Of a stretch of DNA of 8,901 bases, positions 1 to 5,834 are shown one piece after another. The notes beneath the pieces are model-generated. The model ran no database searches, was not told the origin of the DNA, and saw only the letters and a list, made by a program, of their open reading frames with translations. Origin of the DNA: Acidimicrobiaceae bacterium (GTDB lineage: Bacteria; Actinomycetota; Acidimicrobiia; Acidimicrobiales; Palsa-688); the NCBI GenBank assembly GCA_003156795.1, contig PMHU01000166.1, positions 4,639 to 13,539 on the forward strand. The letters run 5' to 3'. Both the position numbers and the translations under genes were made by a program. Position 1 is the first letter of the stretch; every line of letters starts with the position of its first letter.

Positions 1-1163
1 TTCATCATGTCGGGCGACTCCACAAACGAGTGGTACAGGTACTTGTGGGCGGGATCGAGGGGATGGTCGATCTGGAACGAGCCGCCGCCTTTGGACAGCG
101 TCCCGGTGACCTTGGCGTTCCCATCCACGTAGAGCGCGTCGCTGTTGGTGGACTGGGCGTACACCCCGTAGCCGTTCGTAGAGATCCCGTACACGCCGGA
201 TCCGTTGGTAGAGGAGCCGTAGACGCCGTTGCCGCCGGAAGAGGACGCGTTGTTGACGCCTGCGACCCCCGATGCGGCGTCGCTGCTGGTAGTGCCGGTG
301 ACGCCGGTGCCCTTGGTTGAGGTCCCGATGACGCCGGTACCGTTGGTGGAGGTCCCTGTAACACCAGCTCCGCCACCGTTACCGGTGCTCTGGTCGATTC
401 CCTCGACGGCGCTCTGACCTGAAGTGTCGCCGGTGATGGTGCCGTAGACGCCGGTGCCGTTGGTGGACGTCCCGGAGACGCCGTAGCTCTCGATGGAAGT
501 CCCTGAGACGCCGGTCGTGGAGTCAGAGCTTCCTGCCACTCCGACTCCACTTGCGGTCGTCGCGTAAACCCCAAAGCCGTAGGTCGACTCCCCGAAGACG
601 CCCTTGCCGTGAGTCGAGGACCCTATGACACCGAAGTCGCTGCCGGTCCCCAAGACTCCGGTGCCATTTAAGGACGAGCCCCACACGCCGTTGCCGCCCC
701 CCTCGCCGGTACTTTCGTCGATGCCGTGAACGGCGGCCTGATCAAACGTGGCGCCATTGATGAAGCCGAGCACACCGGCACCGTCAACGCACGCTCCGTA
801 AACCCCAGCGCCGTATTGGGAGGTTCCGTAGACGCCGTAGGAGTACTGGCCTCCGGTGCTGGTGTTGACGCCGTATACACCACTACCTGCCGTGTCCGAA
901 GTAGAGCCCTCGATCCCGTTGCCCTTTTTGGTGGTGACCGATGTGGTGGCCTTGGCGGTGTTCGACTCTCCTATCAACACCGGGTTGCCGTCGGCGGCGG
1001 AGGCCGGCTCGGCGCCGGCCACCAAGCTGACGGCAGCTCCTGCTCCGGCTGCGGCGGCGCCGAGCATAAGCGCTCGACGCCCATAAGACCGCGGCGACCT
1101 CTCCGCCTCAACTGCTTCCTCCGCCGACGACTCGCGCGACTTACCGTTCGCCTGCTCAGGCAT
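1..1163 (-). CDS. Tat-exported glycine-rich repeat protein, 3' end outside window
   Basis: A continuous minus-strand frame of 387 codons with no stop runs off the left edge, so the gene is partial at its C-terminus. Residues 1-28 are a polar n-region. Arg29-Arg30 in SYGRRALML followed by an Ala/Gly-rich stretch to about residue 56 is a twin-arginine signal peptide, with a likely cut after ASA at 54-56. Residues about 95-336 are glycine-rich repeats of the type G-V-Y-G-T-S-x-x-G-x, expected to form an elongated beta structure. Residues 365-387 (IDHPLDPAHKYLYHSFVESP, then DMM) match, from memory, the start of a conserved C-terminal domain found at the end of many such repeat proteins. It normally continues for several tens of residues. 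An AAAGGG-like RBS lies about 9 nt before the ATG. The role is unknown; a secreted or surface fibre-like protein is an inference. Longer overlapping frames here are Ala/Ser/Pro/Thr-rich shadows. Confidence 0.87.
   Translation of the reverse strand, partial: MPEQANGKSRESSAEEAVEAERSPRSYGRRALMLGAAAAGAGAAVSLVAGAEPASAADGNPVLIGESNTAKATTSVTTKKGNGIEGSTSDTAGSGVYGVNTSTGGQYSYGVYGTSQYGAGVYGACVDGAGVLGFINGATFDQAAVHGIDESTGEGGGNGVWGSSLNGTGVLGTGSDFGVIGSSTHGKGVFGESTYGFGVYATTASGVGVAGSSDSTTGVSGTSIESYGVSGTSTNGTGVYGTITGDTSGQSAVEGIDQSTGNGGGAGVTGTSTNGTGVIGTSTKGTGVTGTTSSDAASGVAGVNNASSSGGNGVYGSSTNGSGVYGISTNGYGVYAQSTNSDALYVDGNAKVTGTLSKGGGSFQIDHPLDPAHKYLYHSFVESPDMM
156..881 (-). repeat. Coding array of ~10-residue G-V-x-G-x-S repeats with longer spacer units
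   Basis: Inside the exported protein, residues about 95-336 are built from about ten-residue units such as GVYGTSTNGT, GVTGTSTNGT and GVIGTSTKGT. Four longer units interrupt them, each beginning G-[VI]-[ND] and ending GV[YWT]G[TS]S. They start near residues 98, 147, 255 and 302. The two best preserved (142-164 and 250-272, both with AVxGID followed by STG and a glycine run) are exactly 108 residues apart. The neighbouring gaps are about 49 and 47, so the array looks like a super-repeat of about 50 residues with decay. At DNA level the units diverge in third positions, so this is an old protein repeat and not a recent tandem expansion. Confidence 0.8.
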
Positions 1164-1222
1164 CCGCTTGACCCTTTCGATCCTTCCGCGGCGACTTCGC
1201 CATCCCCGCAGTATTCGCCCCA

Positions 1223-1250
1223 CTGTTACGCAAACCGGACAACCAGTCAA
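1223..1250 (-). promoter_or_regulatory. Possible promoter of the exported repeat protein
   Basis: Reading leftward, TTGACT (1250-1245) is followed after 16 nt by TAACAG (1228-1223). The -35 matches 5 of 6 consensus bases and the -10 matches 3 of 6. It lies about 60 bp before the ATG at 1163, inside the 255-bp gap after yajQ. No other feature in that gap explains the start of this gene. The weak -10 makes this only a candidate. Confidence 0.28.
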
Positions 1251-1398
1251 CGTCAGACGTTCTGGGATCGAGTGTGGGCCTGTCGGAATCGGAAATGGGC
1301 CTCGAAGGTGGTAAAGCGCGGGCCCGCGCCCGGTGGCTGTGCAGGACCTGTAGGGGGTGTGAGGTCGCCAGTCGGGAGGTGTCGCGCCGTGGGGCTGG

Positions 1399-1419
1399 GC
1401 CGCGTCTGGTCGACGCGGC
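1399..1419 (-). terminator. GC-rich hairpin at the yajQ stop codon, possible terminator
   Basis: CCGCGTC (1400-1406) and GACGCGG (1412-1418) form a perfect 7-bp stem with a 5-nt loop, and a G-C pair at 1399/1419 extends it to 8 bp. It starts on the last base of the yajQ stop codon, where a terminator belongs. No T-run follows in the leftward direction. Tail-less hairpin terminators are described in actinobacteria, but that rests on family knowledge and not on this sequence. Confidence 0.38.
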
Positions 1420-1910
1420 TACTCCCGGAAGTTCTCGAACTGCAACGGGATGCCGAAGTCCTCTTCGCGCAGCCCTGAGATGACGGCCTGAAGGTCGTCG
1501 CGCTTCTTGCCCGAGACGCGCACCTGTTCGCCTTGGGTCTGTGACGAGATCCCCTTCTTGGGGCCCTTGTCCTTGATCCAGCGGTTGATGGCCCTGGCCG
1601 TGTCGGAGGTGATCCCGGCCTTGAGGCTGATGGTCTGGCGGAGGGCCCCTTTGGACGCCTCCTCGGGTTTCCCGTAGTCCAGGGCCTTGAGCGAGACCTT
1701 TCGCCTTACGAGCTTCTCTTCGACGACTTGCACGACCGCGCGCAGCCGGTCTTCGGTGGCTGAGTGAAGGCGCAGCTCCATCTCGTGCAGCTCCACAGTC
1801 GAGTCGGTGCCTTTGAAGTCGAAGCGGGTGGCCAGCTCCCGCTGGGCTTGGTCGACCGCGTTTCGCACCTCTTGCATGTCGACCTGGGACACGACGTCAA
1901 AGGTGGGCAT
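1419..1910 (-). CDS. yajQ: YajQ family (UPF0234) cyclic-di-GMP-binding type protein
   Basis: A complete 163-residue protein, the usual family length. The family hallmarks are all present: N-terminal MPTFDVVSQVDMQEV, FDFKGTDSTVEL near 31-42, the RRKVSLKALDYG block near 69-80, the lysine-rich IKDKGPKKG and VRVSGKKRDDLQAVI near 112-144, and the terminal IPLQFENFRE. The fold is two ferredoxin-like RNA-binding-type domains in one chain. In Xanthomonas and Pseudomonas, YajQ proteins bind cyclic di-GMP and act with a transcription factor; whether this actinobacterial copy does so is not shown. No Shine-Dalgarno precedes the ATG. Instead a TACCGT (TANNNT) element sits exactly 6 nt before it, which suggests a leaderless mRNA. 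A hairpin follows the stop. It is divergent from the acyl-CoA synthetase. Confidence 0.97.
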   Translation of the reverse strand: MPTFDVVSQVDMQEVRNAVDQAQRELATRFDFKGTDSTVELHEMELRLHSATEDRLRAVVQVVEEKLVRRKVSLKALDYGKPEEASKGALRQTISLKAGITSDTARAINRWIKDKGPKKGISSQTQGEQVRVSGKKRDDLQAVISGLREEDFGIPLQFENFRE

Positions 1911-1942
1911 GGCGCCACGGTAGCTGGGCGCTCTAGCTTGCC

Positions 1943-3382
1943 GTGGTCGTGGACCTGATTCCTGGCCTCGACGGCGCTCTCGGAGTCAACGACGGTCCGG
2001 CCGCCGTCGTGGTGGACGGCAGGTCAATCGACCTCGGCGGGCTGGCTTCCGCCGCGGCGGCGGTGGCTTCGCGGGTGGTGGGCTTGCCCGCAGTCGCCGT
2101 CGACGCGTCGGCTGCCTTGGAGACAGTCATCGCTGTGGTGGGCGCACTCATGGCGGGGGTACCGGTCGTCCCCATCCCCCCCGATGCCGGGCCGCTCGAG
2201 CGCGACCACATATTGCGGGACTGCGCCGCGCCGGCTGTGCTGGTGGCAGCCGCGGCGCAGGACAAATGGGAGTTGGAACAGATCGCAGTCGACGTCGAAC
2301 AGCGGGCCGATTGGGACGAGGCCGGTTCCGTCGACCTTCTGCCTGACCGGATAGCCATGATCCTCTACACCAGTGGCACGACGGGCCTTCCCAAAGGGGT
2401 CATGCTCAGCGCGGCCGCCATCGCCCGGGACCTCGATCTCCTCGCCGAAGCGTGGGCGTGGACGCCCGACGACGTGCTCGTCCACGGTCTCCCGCTGTTC
2501 CACGTCCACGGGTTGGTACTCGGCGTGCTGGGGGCGCTTCGGGTCGGGAGCCCGTTGGTGCACACTGGTCGTCCCACGCCGGTCGCGTACGCCGAAGCGG
2601 TAGAGCGGCGTGGCGGCAGCTTGCTGTTCGGTGTTCCGACGGTTTGGTCCAGAATCGCGGCGGATCACGACGCGGCCACCTCGATGCGGCGGGCCCGCCT
2701 GTTGGTGTCTGGGAGCGCCGGCCTTCCTGTTCCCGTGTACGACCAGCTCCAGTCCCTCGCAGGCCAGGGCCCCGTCGAGCGCTACGGCATGACCGAGACC
2801 CTCATCACCGTCAGTGGCCGAGCGGCTGAGGCGAGGCGGGCGGGCTGGGTCGGCCGGCCCCTGTCTGGAGTCGAGACCAGGTTGGTCGACGATGACGGCC
2901 ATCCGGCCCCGACCGGCCCGGACCAGGTCGGCGCGCTCGAAGTGAGGAGCCCGACGACTATGTCGGGCTATCTCAACCGCCCCGACGAGACCGCTGTCAT
3001 CACGACTCCCGACGGCTGGATCCGTACTGGTGACGTGGCGTGCATCGACGATGGCGGGTGGCACCGGATCGTCGGGCGTCAATCGACCGACCTGATCAAG
3101 AGCGGCGGCTTTCGGATCGGTGCCGGTGAAGTGGAAGCCGCCCTGCTGGCCCATCCGGCCGTAAGAGAGGCGGCCGTGATCGGCGTGCCCGATCCGGACC
3201 TGGGCCAAGCCATAGTCGGCTACGTGGTGGCGACCTCCATCACCGGGCCGGAGCTTTGTGAGTTCGTGGCCGCGACACTGTCGATCCACAAGAGACCCCG
3301 GCGCGTCGAGTTGGTAGCCGAACTGCCCCGCAACGCCATGGGCAAGGTCCAGAAGCAACTGCTGGTAGCCGACGAGGGGTGA
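1943..3382 (+). CDS. FadD36/MatB-like acyl-CoA synthetase (adenylate-forming)
   Basis: A 479-residue class I adenylate-forming enzyme that should activate a carboxylic acid with ATP and join it to CoA. Visible core motifs are the phosphate loop YTSGTTGLPKGVML (142-155), YGMTET (281-286), GWIRTGD with Asp364, the hinge and DLIKSGGFRIGAGEVE region (383-398), and the C-terminal catalytic lysine K468 in PRNAMGK. The segments PLFHVHGLVLGVLGALR (184-200), HTGRPTP and RYGMTETLIT resemble, from memory, mycobacterial FadD36 and the malonyl-CoA synthetase MatB. A short or dicarboxylic acid substrate is therefore possible but unproven. The length matches that short subgroup and is under the roughly 550 residues of long-chain FadDs. 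The start is a GTG without Shine-Dalgarno; GTG at 1949 is an equally good alternative. A tRNA gene follows 33 bp after the stop. Confidence 0.95.
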   Translation: MVVDLIPGLDGALGVNDGPAAVVVDGRSIDLGGLASAAAAVASRVVGLPAVAVDASAALETVIAVVGALMAGVPVVPIPPDAGPLERDHILRDCAAPAVLVAAAAQDKWELEQIAVDVEQRADWDEAGSVDLLPDRIAMILYTSGTTGLPKGVMLSAAAIARDLDLLAEAWAWTPDDVLVHGLPLFHVHGLVLGVLGALRVGSPLVHTGRPTPVAYAEAVERRGGSLLFGVPTVWSRIAADHDAATSMRRARLLVSGSAGLPVPVYDQLQSLAGQGPVERYGMTETLITVSGRAAEARRAGWVGRPLSGVETRLVDDDGHPAPTGPDQVGALEVRSPTTMSGYLNRPDETAVITTPDGWIRTGDVACIDDGGWHRIVGRQSTDLIKSGGFRIGAGEVEAALLAHPAVREAAVIGVPDPDLGQAIVGYVVATSITGPELCEFVAATLSIHKRPRRVELVAELPRNAMGKVQKQLLVADEG

Positions 3383-3415
3383 CGGGTTTCCGAACCGGAT
3401 ATTGTCTCTGGTCCT

Positions 3416-3500
3416 GGGTCGGTGCCCGAGTGGCCAAAGGGAGCAGGCTGTAAACCTGCCGGCATAGCCTACGGCGGTTCAAATCCGTCCCGGCCCACCA
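3416..3500 (+). tRNA. tRNA-Tyr (anticodon GUA), CCA encoded
   Basis: The cloverleaf can be drawn by hand. The acceptor stem pairs 3416-3422 with 3490-3496 (7 pairs, one G-U), then discriminator A3497 and an encoded CCA. The D arm is CCC/GGG. The anticodon stem GCAGG/CCTGC (3443-3447/3455-3459) holds loop CTGTAAA with GTA at 3450-3452. A 13-nt long variable arm spans 3460-3472. The T arm is 3473-3477/3485-3489 with loop TTCAAAT. The GTA anticodon plus the long (class II) variable arm is the signature of bacterial tRNA-Tyr. A TATTGT (TANNNT) at 3400-3405 could be its own -10 element, placing the transcript start a few bases before the mature 5' end. Confidence 0.97.
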
Positions 3501-3551
3501 GACGTGAGCGCATCATCATCTTCAGACGGTTATCCCACGGCGGCAGGCCGG

Positions 3552-3575
3552 TCGGGAGTTCGCTTCGGCTCCCGA
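3552..3575 (+). terminator. Hairpin downstream of tRNA-Tyr, possible terminator
   Basis: TCGGGAG (3552-3558) and CTCCCGA (3569-3575) form a perfect 7-bp stem around a 10-nt loop, 51 bp after the tRNA. There is no T-run after it. A second, weaker hairpin with a bulge (about 3593-3609) ends in TCTTC. The rest of the 171-bp spacer up to the P450 gene shows nothing recognisable. Confidence 0.3.
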
Positions 3576-3654
3576 ACGTGTCAGTCCGACGCCGGCAGGG
3601 GCCTAGCCGTCTTCAGCGGTAAGCGGAATGCGATTCGAGCGCTGCGGTAGGTTC

Positions 3655-3668
3655 TCCCTCGGGAGGGA
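3655..3668 (+). promoter_or_regulatory. Hairpin that would mask the P450 ribosome binding site
   Basis: TCCCTC (3655-3660) and GAGGGA (3663-3668) are exact inverted repeats separated by GG; a realistic form is 5 bp with a CGGG loop. The right arm contains the Shine-Dalgarno GGGAGGG (3661-3667), 5 nt before the ATG at 3672. In mRNA the binding site would be paired with the sequence just before it. Whether this matters in vivo is unknown, because such a short stem could also arise by chance. Confidence 0.35.
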
Positions 3669-3671
3669 CCC

Positions 3672-4880
3672 ATGGCAAATGTCGACAGCGACGACAACAT
3701 GTTCGAAGCTTTTTCCAGGAACCCGCAGGCCGTATATCGCCAAATGCGCGAAACGATGCCGGCGGTCACCCTCATCGAAGGACCGATGGGGCCCATGGGT
3801 ATCGTGCCCCACCGGCGAGATATAGAAGAAGCGCTACGCCATCCCGAGGTATTCGCGTCCTTCGAGGCGGTGGACCTGCAAAACGTCCGGCCTCTCATCC
3901 CGCTCAGCGTCGATCCGCCCGACCACAAGAAGTACCGCAAGATCCTCGACCCACTGTTCGCTCCTCGAGTAATGATGGGCTTGGAACCGTCGATCGCCAG
4001 TCTGGCCAACGACTTGATGGACGCGTTCGAGGGTTCGGATGAGATCGACTTCTCGACCGCGTTCTCGGTCCCGCTGCCCTCACAGGTCTTTCTCACCCTG
4101 CTCGGCCTGCCGTTGGGCGAACTACCGGCCTTCCTGGCCATGAAGGACGGAATCATCCGGCCGAACCACGTGGTGGGCTGCCCAGCCGGTCAGCCAGAGG
4201 CCGTAGACCATCAAAAAAAGACGGCCGAGTCGATCTACGAGTATTTCGAGAGTCTGCTCGATGAGCGCAGCATCAAACCCCAGGATGACCTGATCACCAG
4301 GTTCCTCAGGACAGAAATAGACGGGGAGAAGCTCACCCGAGAGGAAATCCTCGACATCTCCTTCCTATTTCTCATTGCGGGTCTGGACACGGTGACGGCC
4401 TCGTTGGATTGCATGTTTGCCTTCTTGGCCGGGAGCCCAGAGCACAGGCGGCAGATCGTCGAGAACCCGTCGGTGATCCCTGCTGCAGTGGAGGAGCTCC
4501 TGAGGTGGGAGACACCCGTCGTCGCCGTGGTGCGCGTGACCGCCCGCGAGACCGAGCTCGGCGGCTGTCCGGTTCCCGCGGGCCACGCCATGAGCCTGAT
4601 GCTCGGCTCGGCCAACACCGACGACTCGGAGTTCGGCGACGGCGACGTCGTTCGTTTCGACCGAGAGCCCAACCGACACATGGCTTTCGGTGGTGGGGTC
4701 CACCGCTGCCTCGGCTCTCACCTGGCCAGACAGGAGCTACGGGTCGCCCTTCGGGAGTGGCACAAGCGGTACCCGGACTATGCGATCAAACCGGGCGTTG
4801 AGCTTTCCTTTACCGAGGGCATCCGCTCGGTCGATCACTTCCCCATGGTCCTCGGAGGGCTAGTCGCCGATCCGACGTAG
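3672..4880 (+). CDS. Cytochrome P450
   Basis: A complete 402-residue soluble bacterial P450 (class I type, needing separate ferredoxin and reductase, neither of which is in the window). It should hydroxylate or otherwise oxidise a hydrophobic compound. Visible landmarks are the C-helix DHKKYRK with H85 and R89, the I-helix oxygen-activation motif AGLDT (236-240, acid D239, alcohol T240), the K-helix E275-LL-R278, and the heme loop FGGGVHRCLG (339-348) with thiolate ligand C346. No membrane anchor is present and the length is normal. The start is supported by GGGAGGG 5 nt upstream. The CYP family and substrate cannot be assigned by eye. It converges on the neighbouring oxidoreductase, with 4 bp between the two stop codons. 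Confidence 0.97.
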   Translation: MANVDSDDNMFEAFSRNPQAVYRQMRETMPAVTLIEGPMGPMGIVPHRRDIEEALRHPEVFASFEAVDLQNVRPLIPLSVDPPDHKKYRKILDPLFAPRVMMGLEPSIASLANDLMDAFEGSDEIDFSTAFSVPLPSQVFLTLLGLPLGELPAFLAMKDGIIRPNHVVGCPAGQPEAVDHQKKTAESIYEYFESLLDERSIKPQDDLITRFLRTEIDGEKLTREEILDISFLFLIAGLDTVTASLDCMFAFLAGSPEHRRQIVENPSVIPAAVEELLRWETPVVAVVRVTARETELGGCPVPAGHAMSLMLGSANTDDSEFGDGDVVRFDREPNRHMAFGGGVHRCLGSHLARQELRVALREWHKRYPDYAIKPGVELSFTEGIRSVDHFPMVLGGLVADPT

Positions 4881-4888
4881 CGCGCTAC
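4877..4888. terminator. 12-bp perfect palindrome holding both convergent stop codons
   Basis: GTAGCGCGCTAC is its own reverse complement. The plus-strand TAG of the P450 gene (4878-4880) and the minus-strand TAG of the oxidoreductase gene (4887-4885) occupy its two arms symmetrically. As RNA either strand could form only a 4-bp stem with a 4-nt loop, so it may be a weak bidirectional terminator or simply a coincidence of the junction. Confidence 0.35.
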
Positions 4889-5697
4889 CGCGACGGTGGA
4901 CGCCTCGCTTTGGTGAGCCCGTCGTTGGCGGCGATCACGAGCCCGCCGGTGTCGGCGCCTCGACCGGCCGCAGTCTCGGCGACGATGTCGACATCCTTGC
5001 GCAGGGGGTCGCCGCCCACCGCGGCGAACGCGTCCATCGATCCCAAGGCGTGCATCACTCCGAACGCGAAGCTGTTCCCGCTTCCGCGGCTGACCACTTC
5101 TGCCAGGGCGTCTCTGCCAATTCCGAGTCCGGTCGCCAACTCGAAGGCGTCCTCGGCGAGGGATATCTGGGCCATGAAGAGCACGTTGTTGACGAGCTTG
5201 GCGACCTGGCCGGCACCGACCGGGCCGACGTGGATGACGGGGTCTCCGTAGGTCGCGAACACTGGCAGGCATCGCGTGAATGTCTCATCGTCACTTCCGA
5301 CGATCACTTCGAGGCGACCCTCGGCTGCCGCGGCCCCGCCGCCGCTCACCGGGGCGTCGGCAAAGGCCACACCCAGCAGAGCGACTTCCTCAGCTATGCG
5401 GGTGCAGGTCGACGGGTGAACGGTGCTGTGGATCACGAGAACGCCGCCCTCGCGAAGCCCCGGGAGAAGGGCGGCGCAGACCTCATCGACGTCCGCGTCA
5501 TTCATCACGCATACGCACACGAGGTCGCACTTCGATGCCAATTCGGCGGGCGTTGAGGCGGCGACGGCGTTGGTGCCCGCAAACGGCTCGAGCGTCTCGG
5601 GCCTCCGGGCCCACAGGTTCGTCTCGTAGCCGGCACCAAGGATGCGCTGCGCCATGGGGAGCCCTTGAGAGCCCAGCCCGATGAACCCCACTCGCAT
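4885..5697 (-). CDS. Beta-hydroxyacid dehydrogenase family NAD(P)-dependent oxidoreductase (3-hydroxyisobutyrate dehydrogenase-like)
   Basis: The protein has 270 residues; numbers below count from an alternative ATG one codon upstream at 5700. The N-terminal Rossmann motif VGFIGLGSQG (4-13) gives GxGxxG. The end of the second strand reads WARRPE, with arginines instead of an acidic residue, which suggests NADPH over NADH. The family signature DAPVSGGGAAAAEG (115-128), the catalytic lysine K168 in GAGQVAKLVNN and the late K235-D236 pair are all present. The family oxidises or reduces beta-hydroxyacids or reduces small semialdehydes; the substrate here is unknown. The chain stops about 20-30 residues earlier than typical members (290-300), soon after the KD pair. 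AAGGAGG (5711-5705) lies 7 nt before the ATG at 5697 and only 4 nt before 5700, so 5697 is preferred. It is divergent from the amidohydrolase operon. Confidence 0.93.
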   Translation of the reverse strand: MRVGFIGLGSQGLPMAQRILGAGYETNLWARRPETLEPFAGTNAVAASTPAELASKCDLVCVCVMNDADVDEVCAALLPGLREGGVLVIHSTVHPSTCTRIAEEVALLGVAFADAPVSGGGAAAAEGRLEVIVGSDDETFTRCLPVFATYGDPVIHVGPVGAGQVAKLVNNVLFMAQISLAEDAFELATGLGIGRDALAEVVSRGSGNSFAFGVMHALGSMDAFAAVGGDPLRKDVDIVAETAAGRGADTGGLVIAANDGLTKARRPPSR

Positions 5698-5768
5698 CAT
5701 TCATCCTCCTTACTGCTGCAGGAGGGTAGAGCACGCCAGACCGCGAACGGGACGCTGTCCGCCTGAAG

Positions 5769-5797
5769 GTATATCGTATATGGTCGCGAGTTTCGCG
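5769..5797. promoter_or_regulatory. AT-rich direct repeat plus inverted repeat in divergent promoter region
   Basis: The 134-bp gap between the oxidoreductase and the amidohydrolase must hold two divergent promoters. GTATAT occurs twice with a 7-nt period (5769-5774 and 5776-5781), an AT-rich island in GC-rich DNA that includes TATCGT, a TANNNT -10 candidate for the rightward operon. Immediately after it, CGCGA (5785-5789) and TCGCG (5793-5797) form an inverted repeat with a 3-nt gap. Such a layout suits a transcription-factor site over a promoter, but no regulator family can be named and no regulator gene is in the window. Confidence 0.4.
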
Positions 5798-5834
5798 GCA
5801 CTCCAGGACCCATGCGGCGCGCAAGGAGAAGACA

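Noticed and set aside
5..574. A 189-codon minus-strand frame rich in Ala, Ser, Pro and Thr, looking like a mucin-type repeat protein
   Set aside because: It is the shifted reading of the Gly-rich repeat gene. The true frame continues unbroken for 387 codons from the Tat signal peptide into a conserved domain.
156..881. CRISPR or DNA-level satellite array
   Set aside because: The repeats are coding, vary at third positions, and lack constant repeat-spacer lengths. They are explained as protein repeats.
726..1478. A 250-codon plus-strand open frame across the exported protein's 5' end and into yajQ
   Set aside because: It overlaps two real minus-strand genes, its composition is Arg/Gly-rich without motifs, and no Shine-Dalgarno fits. 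The minus frame has a Tat signal peptide and a known C-terminal domain.
2024..3358. A 444-codon open frame on the minus strand inside the acyl-CoA synthetase gene
   Set aside because: It is fully antisense to a gene with all adenylate-forming motifs. Its translation is Arg/Gly/His-rich, has no recognisable domain, and is explained by high-GC antisense bias.
3416..3500. tRNA-Tyr as an integration site for a mobile island carrying the right-hand genes
   Set aside because: No integrase is visible, no second copy of the tRNA 3' end was seen in the window, and there is no obvious composition shift after it.
3422..3622. A 66-codon plus-strand frame beginning MPEWPKGAGCKPAG
   Set aside because: Its first half is the tRNA-Tyr gene read as protein, a common false ORF, and the remainder has no coding character.
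4835..5272. An alternative minus-strand frame that could supply a missing C-terminus of the oxidoreductase by frameshift
   Set aside because: Its translation is Arg-rich with no resemblance to the family's C-terminal helix, and the P450's normal end occupies the other strand, so no frameshift is supported.
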